From contig JAHBUB010000025.1 in assembly GCA_019638285.1 (NCBI GenBank), positions 1 to 53,053 on the forward strand: a stretch of 53,053 nucleotides of DNA, read 5' to 3'. The translations under genes were made by a program, and so were the position numbers. The notes under the pieces are model-generated. The model was not told the origin of the DNA. It did no database searches and saw only the letters and a list, made by a program, of their open reading frames with translations. Below, one piece after another: positions 17,098 through 26,344 of the stretch. Origin of the DNA: Cyclobacteriaceae bacterium. GTDB taxonomy: Bacteria > Bacteroidota > Bacteroidia > Cytophagales > Cyclobacteriaceae. How positions within the stretch are numbered: position 1 is the stretch's first letter; each line of letters opens with the position of its first letter.

Positions 17098-17156
17098 TTC
17101 AATAAATTGTATTTATAAACTAAGCCGAGACTGTATAATACAGCATCAACAAAGGG

Positions 17157-17164
17157 CAAATATA
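17157..17164 (-). promoter_or_regulatory. -7 box for the ceramidase-like gene
   Basis: The minus strand reads TATATTTG, a full match to TAnnTTTG, 60 bases before the start at 17097. A TTG exists upstream but at 15 bases rather than about 20, so only the -7 element is supported. Confidence 0.4.
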
Positions 17165-17389
17165 TCCTCAATTCACCACCAATCTAAAAACCTGGCACTT
17201 AACAATTAAAAAAAATTAATGAGGATTGTTGTGAAAAATATCGAGTTGATTCTAACAAAAAATTCTGGCCACTAAGTGTAGCATTACTCGTTTGAATCCT
17301 GTTGTTCTGAAATGATTCATTTATGATTTGGCTATGGATTTATGCTCAAATAAAAATCGTTCACTACAATTTCATCCATATAATTAGGA

Positions 17390-17419
17390 TTGCTATTATC
17401 TAATAATAATAATACTTTG
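17390..17419 (+). promoter_or_regulatory. Bacteroidota-type promoter for the BNR/VPS10-like gene
   Basis: TTG at 17390-17392 and TACTTTG at 17413-17419 are separated by 20 bases, the normal -33/-7 geometry, although the -7 box is one base short of TAnnTTTG. Transcription would begin near 17426, which excludes the upstream TTG as a translation start and supports the ATG at 17450. The rest of the 352-base gap 17098-17449 is AT-rich without other recognisable features apart from the divergent -7 box at 17157. Confidence 0.55.
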
Positions 17420-17449
17420 TATTCCAGAATATCCAAAACCCATACTTTT

Positions 17450-20400
17450 ATGAAATTTAGATTTGTCTATACGGTATCCACCATTGTTCTCGCATTAATG
17501 GTGACCATAACCTCCAATGGCCAAAGCCAAACAAAACCAGTTTTCGACCCCTCATTTTATAATAACCTTACATGGCGCAATATCGGGCCCAATCGTGGTG
17601 GTAGGTCCCTTAGCTCCATGGGAAGCCCTGGAAGAAGCAATGAATATTACTTTGGAGCTACTGGTGGCGGACTTTGGAAAACAGTGGATGGGGGAAATGA
17701 ATGGTTTCCCGTAACCGATGGGCAAATCAACTCATCTTCTATTGGAGCAGTTGCAGTAGCTGAAACCAACCCCGACATTGTCTATATCGGAGGAGGCGAA
17801 ACGCAGCTAAGAGGAAGTATCACACAAGGCGAGGGTGTATATAAAACTACCGATGGTGGAAAAACGTGGAGATCACTGGGGCTCAAAGACACACAGGCCA
17901 TTTCCCGTATTAGAATTCATCCTACCAACCCCGATATCGTGTATGTAGCCGCTCTTGGTCACCCATACGGTGATAACGAAGAACGCGGAGTATTTAAATC
18001 TACAGATGGTGGCAACACCTGGAAAAAAGTTCTATATGTAGGCCCAAAAGCCGGAGCAGTTGATTTAGTGATTGATCGTACCAATCCGAAGGTACTTTAC
18101 GCTTCCACATGGCAAGTATACCGCAAAGCCTGGAAGATGTGGGGAGGTGGACCGGATTGCAAACTTTGGAAATCAGAAAACGGTGGAGACACCTGGACCG
18201 AGTTAACCAAAAACCCGGGAATGCCAGAAGGCCCGTTGGGAAAAATTGGAGTTGCCGTTTCACCCGCAGACCCCAATCGCGTGTGGGCAGTAGTAGAAGC
18301 CAATGAAGGAGGTGTGTTCCGCTCAGATGATGGTGGATGGACCTGGAAGCAGGTAAATAATGAAAGAAAATTACGCCAGCGTGCATTCTATTATTCACGT
18401 CTGATTGCTGATCCTTTAAATAAAGATATAGTGTATGGTCTCAACGTTGACTTCTGGAAATCTACTGATGGCGGAGTCACTTTTGATAAAGAAATTCAAG
18501 TACCTCATGGCGACAATCACGATTTGTGGATTGACCCAAATAATCCACAACGAATGATTGCTTCCAATGACGGGGGTGCTTGCGTGAGTATAAATGGTGG
18601 GGAGACCTGGACAGAAGAAGACTATCCTACCACTCAATTCTATCATGTAATGGCTACCAGTGATGTGCCCTATCATGTTGCTGGAGCACAGCAAGACAAT
18701 AGCACCTTGGCCATGCCAAGTGATGGATGGAGTCACATGCAAGCCAGTGGCCCCAACCATGGTTGGTATTATGAAGTCGGTGGTGGTGAGAGCGGATGGA
18801 TTACACAAAGCCCCACCGATCCAGATGTGTTTTATGCAGGAAGCCAGGGCGCCCTATTAACCCGTATTAACAGAAAAACCGGTCAAGAGAGGGACATTCA
18901 GGTCTATCCAAGGTTCTTTTCAGGGGAACCTGCAAGTGCTCTTCCAGAACGCTGGCAGTGGACTTTCCCAATTATGTTTGCTCCAAAAGATCCCAACATC
19001 ATGTACACTTGCTCACAACATGTATGGAAAACTACCAATGATGGCCAAACCTGGGAAAAAATCAGTCCAGATTTAACATATGCTGACCCGGAAACTCTCG
19101 GAATAACCGGAGGGATTATCACCAATGATATGAATGGCCCTGAAATTTATGCCACCGTATTTGCTTTGGCCCCCTCCCATCATGATGTGAATACCATTTG
19201 GGCTGGCTCCGATGATGGAAAAGTTCATATCACCCAAAATGGAGGTAAGACCTGGAAGGATATTACACCCAAAGATTTACCAAAGTTTTCACGCGTTAGC
19301 ATTATTGATGAATCCGTACACAAGCCGGGTACTTTATACTTAGCTGCAAACAGATATCAGGTGGACGATCGCCAGCCTTACGTATTCAGAACCACCGATT
19401 ATGGAAAAACATGGACTAAAATTATCACCGGTATAAAAGACGGTCATTTTGCGAGGACTGTGCGTGAGGATCCTGAAAGGCCAGGATTATTATTTCTTGG
19501 AACAGAACATGGTGTTTATGTTTCCTTTAATGCGGGTGACTTATGGCAACCCCTCCAGCTCAACCTTCCCGATACTCCTATTCGCGACCTGGTAATAAAA
19601 GACAGCGATGTGGTACTGGGAACACACGGACGTGGATTTTGGATTTTAGATGACATTAATCCCATGCGTCAAATTACTGCTGAACTGGCCAAGCAAAACA
19701 CGATACTTTTTAAACCATCAGATCCGATTCGCGGTATTTATGATCTAAAGGTTCAATACTATTTGAAGAACAGTTTGGACTCTGTTAAAATCGAAATCCT
19801 GGATGCACAAGGCAAGGTAATTTCTACACACGTTGGTAAAGAGAAAGTGAATAAGGTAGCCCCTAACCTTCCATGGTGGATGAGAGGGGGAAGCTCAAAG
19901 CCTACCACAGGAATTGGTCTTAACTCATTTACATGGGACTTGAAGTATCCTGGTGCTACCGTATTTGATGGTATCATTATCTGGGGTGGCAGCCCCAAGC
20001 GAGGTCCTTCAGCCCCTCCAGGGGATTACAAAGTGCGCCTTACAGCCGGCAGCTATACGGACACTCAACCTTTCACTATAATGATCAACCCCAATTTGAA
20101 GGGCATAACCACAGCTGACCTAAAAGAAACTTATGACCTGGCCATCAAAATCAGGGACAAAGAGAGTGCAGCCAATGAGGCCGTGATTAAGATACGTGAC
20201 GCGCGCAAGAAGATTGAGGAAGGATTGAAAGGTGCAAATGATCCCTCAGTGGCGGCAGCAGCTAAAGCATTTTTAGATAAAATAACGGTCATAGAAAATG
20301 ATATTTATCAAACCAAAAATCAAAGCGGCCAAGATCCATTGAACTTCCCCATAAAACTTAACAACAGATTATCAGCCCTGCGTAGAAGCGTAGAGACTGG

Positions 20401-20542
20401 TGACGCAAAACCAACTGATGCTGCTTATGTGGTTTTCAAAGAACTTTCTGCTGAACTGGACGTGCAATTAAATAAATTGAATACCATATTTAGCGGTGAG
20501 GCCTCTAATCTCAATCAGAAATTAAATCTGGAGATCAATTAG
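17450..20542 (+). CDS. Secreted VPS10/sortilin-like BNR (Asp-box) beta-propeller protein, putative glycosyl hydrolase
   Basis: Large exported protein of 1030 aa with signal peptide (MKFRFVYTVSTIVLALMVTI). About ten Asp-box repeats of the pattern S/T-x-D-G-G-x-T-W are visible in the first 680 residues, for example KTVDGGNEW, KTTDGGKTW, KSTDGGNTW, KSENGGDTW, RSDDGGWTW and RTTDYGKTW, which build one or two beta-propellers like those of sortilin and exo-sialidases. The region after about 740 holds a beta-sandwich-like stretch (FTWDLKYPGA) and a helical C-terminus. Annotated relatives are often called glycosyl hydrolases, but no catalytic residues are evident and binding or processing of another secreted protein is equally possible. 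It has its own promoter and a strong terminator, so it is monocistronic. Confidence 0.8.
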   Translation: MKFRFVYTVSTIVLALMVTITSNGQSQTKPVFDPSFYNNLTWRNIGPNRGGRSLSSMGSPGRSNEYYFGATGGGLWKTVDGGNEWFPVTDGQINSSSIGAVAVAETNPDIVYIGGGETQLRGSITQGEGVYKTTDGGKTWRSLGLKDTQAISRIRIHPTNPDIVYVAALGHPYGDNEERGVFKSTDGGNTWKKVLYVGPKAGAVDLVIDRTNPKVLYASTWQVYRKAWKMWGGGPDCKLWKSENGGDTWTELTKNPGMPEGPLGKIGVAVSPADPNRVWAVVEANEGGVFRSDDGGWTWKQVNNERKLRQRAFYYSRLIADPLNKDIVYGLNVDFWKSTDGGVTFDKEIQVPHGDNHDLWIDPNNPQRMIASNDGGACVSINGGETWTEEDYPTTQFYHVMATSDVPYHVAGAQQDNSTLAMPSDGWSHMQASGPNHGWYYEVGGGESGWITQSPTDPDVFYAGSQGALLTRINRKTGQERDIQVYPRFFSGEPASALPERWQWTFPIMFAPKDPNIMYTCSQHVWKTTNDGQTWEKISPDLTYADPETLGITGGIITNDMNGPEIYATVFALAPSHHDVNTIWAGSDDGKVHITQNGGKTWKDITPKDLPKFSRVSIIDESVHKPGTLYLAANRYQVDDRQPYVFRTTDYGKTWTKIITGIKDGHFARTVREDPERPGLLFLGTEHGVYVSFNAGDLWQPLQLNLPDTPIRDLVIKDSDVVLGTHGRGFWILDDINPMRQITAELAKQNTILFKPSDPIRGIYDLKVQYYLKNSLDSVKIEILDAQGKVISTHVGKEKVNKVAPNLPWWMRGGSSKPTTGIGLNSFTWDLKYPGATVFDGIIIWGGSPKRGPSAPPGDYKVRLTAGSYTDTQPFTIMINPNLKGITTADLKETYDLAIKIRDKESAANEAVIKIRDARKKIEEGLKGANDPSVAAAAKAFLDKITVIENDIYQTKNQSGQDPLNFPIKLNNRLSALRRSVETGDAKPTDAAYVVFKELSAELDVQLNKLNTIFSGEASNLNQKLNLEIN

Positions 20543-20562
20543 GTCTAATAATTTATTGTCTC

Positions 20563-20596
20563 AGACGCCCTATCGTTCAGCAACGATAGGGCGTCT
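20563..20596 (+). terminator. Strong intrinsic terminator after the BNR protein gene
   Basis: AGACGCCCTATCGTT (20563-20577) pairs perfectly with AACGATAGGGCGTCT (20582-20596), 15-bp arms with a CAGC loop, followed by a run of T. It is 20 bases past the stop. Confidence 0.92.
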
Positions 20597-20625
20597 TTTT
20601 TGTTCCTCTTCTATTTACGCATGGC

Positions 20626-20633
20626 TATCTTTG
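20626..20633 (+). promoter_or_regulatory. -7 box for dinB
   Basis: TATCTTTG matches TAnnTTTG exactly and lies 18 bases before the dinB TTG start, leaving a very short leader. The nearest TTG upstream is 23 bases away, slightly long for a -33 element. Confidence 0.45.
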
Positions 20634-20651
20634 AAAAGAAATTAGAGTTGA

Positions 20652-21734
20652 TTGAGAAAAATTATTCATATCGACATGGATGCCTTTTATGCTTCTATTG
20701 AGCAACGAGACAATCCATTTTACAAAGGCAAACCTTTGGTGGTAGGCGGATCACCTCAGGGGCGCGGTGGTGTGGTGGCTGCTGCCAGCTATGAAGCGAG
20801 AAAATTTGGTATCCGCTCCGCCATGTCGTCAAAACAAGCGGTGCAATTGTGCAAAGACTTAATTATCATTCGTCCCCGGTTTGATGTATACAAAGAAGTT
20901 TCAAGAAAAATAAGAAACATTTTTCATCGGTATACCGATCTCGTTGAGCCACTTTCACTCGATGAAGCCTACCTTGATGTGACGGAAGACAAGCAACAAA
21001 TAGGATCTGCCATTGAAATCGCAGAACGCATCAGAAAAGAAATTAAGGATGAACTTCAATTAACTGCTTCCGCAGGGATATCTATCAATAAGTTTGTTGC
21101 TAAAATCGCTTCCGACATTAACAAGCCTAATGGAATCACCTTTATTGGTCCCTCCAAGATTGAATCATTTATGGAGAAATTACAAGTAGAGAAATTTTTT
21201 GGTGTGGGTAAGGTTACCGCTGCCAAAATGAAAACCATGGGACTTTATACCGGTGCAGATTTAAAAAAACTTTCTGAAGCTGAGTTGATTAAACACTTTG
21301 GTAAAAGTGGCAAATTCTTTTACAAAATCGTACGGGGTGAAGACAATCGACCCGTTCAACCTTACCGAAAAGCCAAATCAGTGGGTACTGAAGATACCTT
21401 CCCTCAAGACCTGACTATCCTTGAGGAAATGAATGAAGCCCTGGATAAAATCGGGCAATCTGTCTACGATCGGCTATCTAGAAATCAATTAAAAGGGCGA
21501 ACCGTTACGCTGAAAATAAAGTACCATGATTTTAAACAAATAACTCGCAGCAAATCGTTTACAAATCCTTTTTGCGATCTGGATATCATCGTGCGTACTG
21601 CCAAAGAACTCCTGATTGCTACCGATCTTGAAACGCAAAAGATAAGACTCCTTGGTATTTCATTGTCCAACTTCAACGAGCCCGAACCCGCAAAGAGCCA
21701 TGATGAAGAAACTGATCAGCTTAGGTTATTTTGA
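20652..21734 (+). CDS. dinB: DNA polymerase IV (Y-family translesion polymerase)
   Basis: Error-prone polymerase for lesion bypass, 360 aa, the usual length. The catalytic carboxylates are Asp8 in HIDMDAFYAS and Asp104/Glu105 in LSLDEAYLD. The palm-finger block ASYEARKFGIRSAMS, the thumb helix-hairpin-helix (FFGVGKVTAAKMKTMG) and the little-finger domain (KSVGTEDTF) follow in order. The C-terminus ends QLRLF, a sliding-clamp-binding motif. The start must be the TTG at 20652: a TGA directly precedes it in frame, and the first ATG would remove the catalytic Asp8. It is preceded by a terminator and an own -7 box. Confidence 0.95.
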   Translation: MRKIIHIDMDAFYASIEQRDNPFYKGKPLVVGGSPQGRGGVVAAASYEARKFGIRSAMSSKQAVQLCKDLIIIRPRFDVYKEVSRKIRNIFHRYTDLVEPLSLDEAYLDVTEDKQQIGSAIEIAERIRKEIKDELQLTASAGISINKFVAKIASDINKPNGITFIGPSKIESFMEKLQVEKFFGVGKVTAAKMKTMGLYTGADLKKLSEAELIKHFGKSGKFFYKIVRGEDNRPVQPYRKAKSVGTEDTFPQDLTILEEMNEALDKIGQSVYDRLSRNQLKGRTVTLKIKYHDFKQITRSKSFTNPFCDLDIIVRTAKELLIATDLETQKIRLLGISLSNFNEPEPAKSHDEETDQLRLF

Positions 21735-21788
21735 GTATATGTTAAAGAAGGAAATCTTATATTAAAATCAGAATCATTTAAGAATATC

Positions 21789-21796
21789 TATTTTTG
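21789..21796 (+). promoter_or_regulatory. -7 box immediately before the first alpha/beta hydrolase
   Basis: TATTTTTG fits TAnnTTTG and ends 5 bases before the ATG at 21802. If used, the mRNA would be leaderless or nearly so. No -33 TTG is seen at proper distance, so the call is tentative. Confidence 0.3.
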
Positions 21797-21801
21797 TCTG
21801 C

Positions 21802-22617
21802 ATGATAAGTCTTCTTCGTAAGTATAAGTTTTGGAAGGTCCTTCTGCTTCTACTCCTATTGTATTTTCTGACCAATCTCCTATTCTATCTTTTCAGCGAC
21901 CAGATTATCTTTCAATCCACCAAGCTCGACAAAAACTACAAATATGATTTTAAACAACCCTTCAAAGAGTATTTTATAACGACTCCAGATAGCAACACTG
22001 TAAACATCATTCATTTCACTGCTCCAGCTGTATCAAAAGGATTAATTTTTTATCTACATGGAAATGCCGGTGACCTGAGTCGTTGGGGAGAATATGCAAT
22101 TGATTTCACTCAGCTTGGGTATGATGTGGTGATGTTTGACTATCATGGGTATGGCAAAAGCACCGGTAATCCCAATCACGACAATTTAGAAAGCGATGCA
22201 TCGCTGGTGTTCAATTGGATAAATTCAAATTTCAAGTTTTCAAAAATTATAATTTATGGTCGCTCTCTTGGTTCGGCCTTGGCCACGGAGTTAGCCGCAA
22301 AAACATCTCCCGATCTTTTAATACTAGAAACACCCTTTGCGGAATTTGGGGATGTGGTTTACTGGCCTCTTCGACCTTTACTCAACTGGCTTCCCCAAGA
22401 TGAAGATTTTTCCAATGCGGCCTTTCTTTCAAAAGTAAAATGTCGAAAAGTAATTTTTCATGGTACCAACGATTGGGTAGTTCCCCTTTCGTCCGCTCAA
22501 AAGTTAATACCCATGCTGGATGATCCCAGAGATTTCATCCTCATCGAAGGTGGTGGCCACAAAGACCTTCGGGAGTTTGACCTTTATCATTCCAAATTGG
22601 CGGAAATATTGAAATGA
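21802..22617 (+). CDS. Membrane-anchored alpha/beta hydrolase, BEM46/ABHD13-like (first of tandem pair)
   Basis: Serine hydrolase fold of 271 aa with one N-terminal transmembrane helix (residues 12-32), so the catalytic domain is attached to the membrane. The triad is readable: Ser155 in YGRSLGS, Asp224 in HGTNDWVVP, His253 in GGGHKDL. The oxyanion-hole strand is FYLHGNAGD. Members of this family are esterases, thioesterases or lipases of mostly unknown substrate. It is 53 bases before a paralogue with the same layout, and an acyl-CoA synthetase follows, so a lipid ester or acyl substrate is a reasonable inference. Confidence 0.82.
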   Translation: MISLLRKYKFWKVLLLLLLLYFLTNLLFYLFSDQIIFQSTKLDKNYKYDFKQPFKEYFITTPDSNTVNIIHFTAPAVSKGLIFYLHGNAGDLSRWGEYAIDFTQLGYDVVMFDYHGYGKSTGNPNHDNLESDASLVFNWINSNFKFSKIIIYGRSLGSALATELAAKTSPDLLILETPFAEFGDVVYWPLRPLLNWLPQDEDFSNAAFLSKVKCRKVIFHGTNDWVVPLSSAQKLIPMLDDPRDFILIEGGGHKDLREFDLYHSKLAEILK

Positions 22618-22670
22618 TTGCTTAACAAAGAATATCCAATTTGATCTATTCTTTATAATTTGATGGAATT

Positions 22671-23471
22671 ATGGTCAACACACTTATTACGATTGCCATC
22701 ATTTATGTCATTATTTGTGTGTTGTTCTATTTTTTCCAGCACTTCGCTTTTTTTAGGCCTGAGCGATTGTCTCGCACCTTTACCTATAAATACCCCTTCC
22801 CTTTTGAAGAGTTAAATTTCGATATGGAAGATGGTGGAAGAATCAATGCCATCCATTTTAAAGTCCCTAATACCCGAGGTGTAGTATACTACTTAAAAGG
22901 AAACTCGAAAAGTATTAAGGGCTGGGGAAAATTCGCCAAAGACTTTTTAAGCAACGGCTACGATTTTTTTATGATCGATTACCGGGGCTTTGGAAAGAGC
23001 AGCGGTAAGCGGAATCAGCAGAAAGTATTCAGTGACGCACAATACATTTACAAATGGTTGGTGCAAATCTATCCTGAAAACCAGGTGGTTTTATATGGCC
23101 GCTCGTTGGGCAGTGGAATAGCCGCAAGGGTAGCCTCGTGGAACAACCCAAGAATGCTAATCCTGGATTCTCCTTATTACAGTTTTTATTATAACACAAG
23201 AAGGTACTTATTCTTTACACCCCTCAAATGGTTGCTCAAGTATGATATGCGAACGGATCAATACCTAAAGGGAGTGCATTGTCCTGTGCACATCATTCAC
23301 GGAACAAACGACAAACTTATCACATTTGCGCAAAGTGAGAAACTCAAAAAACTCTTTCCAGAAAGAATAACACTTCATCCAATTGTAAATGGAAAACATA
23401 ACAATCTGCCTGAGTTCCCTGAGTTTTTCGAAGTGCTTTACGACATCTTGTATATTAAGCCCCAAAGCTAG
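22671..23471 (+). CDS. Membrane-anchored alpha/beta hydrolase, BEM46/ABHD13-like (second of tandem pair)
   Basis: 266-aa paralogue of the preceding gene with an N-terminal helix (residues 4-24). The triad is Ser146 (YGRSLGS), Asp214 (HGTNDKLIT) and His243 (NGKHNNL). The oxyanion region has changed: YYLKGNSKS replaces FYLHGNAGD, losing the His of the HGN motif, which may affect activity or specificity. The lid region is Tyr-rich (SPYYSFYYNTRRY). The gene pair arose by duplication but has diverged strongly, suggesting separate substrates. An acyl-CoA synthetase begins 74 bases downstream. Confidence 0.8.
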   Translation: MVNTLITIAIIYVIICVLFYFFQHFAFFRPERLSRTFTYKYPFPFEELNFDMEDGGRINAIHFKVPNTRGVVYYLKGNSKSIKGWGKFAKDFLSNGYDFFMIDYRGFGKSSGKRNQQKVFSDAQYIYKWLVQIYPENQVVLYGRSLGSGIAARVASWNNPRMLILDSPYYSFYYNTRRYLFFTPLKWLLKYDMRTDQYLKGVHCPVHIIHGTNDKLITFAQSEKLKKLFPERITLHPIVNGKHNNLPEFPEFFEVLYDILYIKPQS

Positions 23472-23545
23472 ATCAAAGTAACAATCGATAGATGCTATAA
23501 AGTTTCACACAATCTCATTACAACTTATCTAAGGATCTTAAGGTC

Positions 23546-25372
23546 ATGAACAGCAAGAACAAGACTCAAAAAAAAGAAGCCATTGATTTCGTCAGATTGT
23601 TTGATCTAATTTCCTACCAACAGGCAAAATATCCTAATGAGAAAGCACTCAACTATTTCAGCGACAATCAATGGAATGCCATTTCCATAAGCAAATTACA
23701 GAACAAAGTAGACGCGCTCTCATGTTGGTTTATAGAAAATGGATTTCAAAAGGGAGATAAAATCATCCTTGTTCCCCACATGGGCCGCCCGGAGTGGGTA
23801 ACACTGGATTTTGCATGCCAGCAGGTTGGCATAATCACTGTACCTATCCATCCTGGCCTGCATGAGGAAGAAACTGAAGCCATCATCAATGAGACAGAGG
23901 CAAAACTTTGTTTCACTACTGAGCAAGACTTCGACAAGTTTAATGATCTGAAACCTAGGCTAAAAGCCCATCCGAAGATTCATTGCATTGATTCAGGAAT
24001 ACCATCCTATTTTAACCCACTGGATAATTCCACAAATGATTCTCAATTGCTTGAAAAGCTAAAAATAATAAAAGCAGCCATTGACGAAAATGATATTGCT
24101 TCTATCATGTACACTTCAGGAAGTTCAGGTGAACAGAAAGGCGTTATGCTTTCTCACCGTAATCTGGTAAGTAACATAAAAGCAGCACTTACATTTTTTC
24201 CACTGCAACCCGGAGACAGGGTTTTAAGTTTTTTACCGTTTAGCCATATTCTGGAACGCAATACCAATTACGGATACATCGCTTTTGGAGTATCGATCTA
24301 CTACAGTCGAAATCGTGAAAGTTTTACACAGGATTTCAAATCGGTAAGACCGCTATTCAGCACCGCTGTCCCACGTGTTTTGGAAAAAATGTATGATTAT
24401 TTGCAGCAGCAAATGATGTCTAAAAAATTATTAAAACGCAAGACAATTCAATGGGCAATAAACGTTGGCAAACAATACAAGGAGAGAGAAAGAATTAGCT
24501 TGACTTATGGCGTTCGGTTATTCATCGCAAGATTGCTGGTGTTGTATCGTTGGAGAAATCGATTGGGCGGCAAGCTCAGGTATATGGTAGTGGGTGCGGC
24601 TTCTCTCCGTCCTGAAATAGGCCGCTTGTTATCAGCAGCTGGCGTGCAGGTAGTAGAGGGTTATGGACTTACAGAAACCTCTCCGCTTATAAGTATCAAC
24701 CGCTTTGAGCCCGGACTTAATATGTTTGGTTCGGTAGGGATCGTCATTCCTAGTGTGGAAATAAAAATTGATTTAATGGAAGGGGAAGACGAAGGTGAGA
24801 TATTAGTAAAGGGACCAAACGTAATGCAGGGCTATTATCAAAAGCCAGAACTCACACAGGAAGCCTTTACATACGATGGATGGTTTAAGACTGGGGATAT
24901 TGGAAAAATTGTCAATAAGCGCTTCTTACAGATTACAGATCGCAAAAAAGAAATATTCAAGACCTCTGCTGGAAAATACATTGCTCCGCTGCCCCTTCAA
25001 AATTACTTATCCCAATCACCCTTTATTGAACGGTCACTTATTCTGGGTTTTCAACGGCCATTTGTTACGGCCCTTATCTTGCCTCATATCGAAATTCTTA
25101 AAACATGGTGTGAAAATGAAGAAATCCATTGGACATCCCCTGAGTTCATGGTTCATAATATTAAAGTAATCAACAAATACAAGTCCGAAATAGATTCGCT
25201 CAATAAAGTGTTGCCCAACTTCAAACAAGTAAGAGGATTTTTATTGTGTCCACGTGAATGGTCAGTGGAGAAGGGAGAGATTACACACACTTTGAAACCC
25301 GTAAGAACAGTGTTGGAAAAAAATTACAAGGATGAAATTAACAAAATTTACAGCCAGCTTTCTATCGCTTGA
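23546..25372 (+). CDS. Long-chain fatty acid-CoA ligase (AMP-forming)
   Basis: Activates fatty acids to acyl-CoA through an acyl-adenylate. The 608-aa protein has the AMP-binding P-loop SIMYTSGSSGEQKGVMLSHRN (two parts around residues 188-208), the A5-type motif GYGLTETSP, the DGWFKTGDIG motif and the hinge TDRKKEIFKTSAGKYIAP with the catalytic Lys. It belongs to the long, FACL-type branch with an inserted basic helix region (MMSKKLLKRKTIQWAINVG). It may share transcription with the two hydrolases upstream. Its last 11 bases overlap the convergent egtD stop region. Chain-length preference cannot be judged. Confidence 0.9.
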   Translation: MNSKNKTQKKEAIDFVRLFDLISYQQAKYPNEKALNYFSDNQWNAISISKLQNKVDALSCWFIENGFQKGDKIILVPHMGRPEWVTLDFACQQVGIITVPIHPGLHEEETEAIINETEAKLCFTTEQDFDKFNDLKPRLKAHPKIHCIDSGIPSYFNPLDNSTNDSQLLEKLKIIKAAIDENDIASIMYTSGSSGEQKGVMLSHRNLVSNIKAALTFFPLQPGDRVLSFLPFSHILERNTNYGYIAFGVSIYYSRNRESFTQDFKSVRPLFSTAVPRVLEKMYDYLQQQMMSKKLLKRKTIQWAINVGKQYKERERISLTYGVRLFIARLLVLYRWRNRLGGKLRYMVVGAASLRPEIGRLLSAAGVQVVEGYGLTETSPLISINRFEPGLNMFGSVGIVIPSVEIKIDLMEGEDEGEILVKGPNVMQGYYQKPELTQEAFTYDGWFKTGDIGKIVNKRFLQITDRKKEIFKTSAGKYIAPLPLQNYLSQSPFIERSLILGFQRPFVTALILPHIEILKTWCENEEIHWTSPEFMVHNIKVINKYKSEIDSLNKVLPNFKQVRGFLLCPREWSVEKGEITHTLKPVRTVLEKNYKDEINKIYSQLSIA

Positions 25373-26342
25373 CCTTGAAGATCACATCCGCAAAATATTC
25401 TCGTTTATCGCAAATAACATCTACGATATCGAGGCCTGCCTGCGATGCCAATGAATTGATCATTTTTAGATCGTACTTCTGAGATACTTCAGTGTGAATA
25501 ACCTCATACCTATCAAAGTGTATAAATTTATCAAGTGCCTCGATCCAAATCTCTTGTTCCCGCTCACTCACCAAAAAACTTTTTGTAACTCCGATTTCAG
25601 GGTCATAATAGGGATAGTGTGAAAATAAATCCAAATCAAACTCTCCGCCAAATTCTCTATTTATTCTACCTAGCAAATTCAGATTAAAATCACGTGTAAT
25701 TCCTTCAACGTCATCGTATGCCGCAAGAATAAGGCGTGGATCCTTTTTTAGATCAAAACCTATCAGCAACCTATCATTCTCATTCATATTAATAGCCAAC
25801 TTCTTTACGAAGGTGATGGCTTCTTCTTTATTGAAGTTCCCGATATTGGCACCCAGAAACAATATCAGCTTCTTTTCACTGGTGTCATTTTTCATGCTTT
25901 CCAAGGCATCACTATAAAGTTCACACTTAGCGTGAATCTTCAAATCAGGCAATGATTTATTTAGTCTAGAAACAAGTTGGGTCAGCACAGCCTCAGATAC
26001 ATCTACAGGCACATAAGTAAAGTCAATGCGTTGGCTAATAAAATGATTTAACAGCACCTCTGTTTTGGTGCCATCGCCCGCACCTAACTCTACCAATTTA
26101 AATACCGCATTGCTTGCTTCATTATCTCCTACGATGTGCCTTAAAATTCTATGCTTCTGGGTTTGTAAAATTTCAAACTCACTTGAGGTGAGGTAATACT
26201 CCGGCATTTGCATAATGGCCTGAAATATTTTATCACCTTTCTCATCGTAAAAAAGCCAACTTGGCAATCGTTTTGGTGAGCCGGAAAGTCCTTTTCCAAT
26301 GACACTCAAAATCTCGGGATTATAGGTGCTGGTTTGAGTCAT
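25362..26342 (-). CDS. egtD: L-histidine N-alpha-methyltransferase
   Basis: Trimethylates histidine with three S-adenosylmethionine to give hercynine, the first step of ergothioneine synthesis. The 326-aa protein has the EgtD pattern: LPSWLFYDEKGDKIFQAIMQMPEYYLTSSE at the N-terminus (a Tyr-rich histidine-binding area), the SAM motif LVELGAGDGTKTEVLL, the VPVDVS block, FLGANIGNF and LIGFDLKKDP. The ATG at 26342 is chosen over an overlapping GTG; it begins 2 bases after the egtB stop, so the two are translationally linked. It converges with the acyl-CoA ligase and overlaps it by 11 bases. The egtB partner removes most doubt about function. Confidence 0.9.
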   Translation of the reverse strand: MTQTSTYNPEILSVIGKGLSGSPKRLPSWLFYDEKGDKIFQAIMQMPEYYLTSSEFEILQTQKHRILRHIVGDNEASNAVFKLVELGAGDGTKTEVLLNHFISQRIDFTYVPVDVSEAVLTQLVSRLNKSLPDLKIHAKCELYSDALESMKNDTSEKKLILFLGANIGNFNKEEAITFVKKLAINMNENDRLLIGFDLKKDPRLILAAYDDVEGITRDFNLNLLGRINREFGGEFDLDLFSHYPYYDPEIGVTKSFLVSEREQEIWIEALDKFIHFDRYEVIHTEVSQKYDLKMINSLASQAGLDIVDVICDKREYFADVIFKVKR

Positions 26343-26344
26343 CA

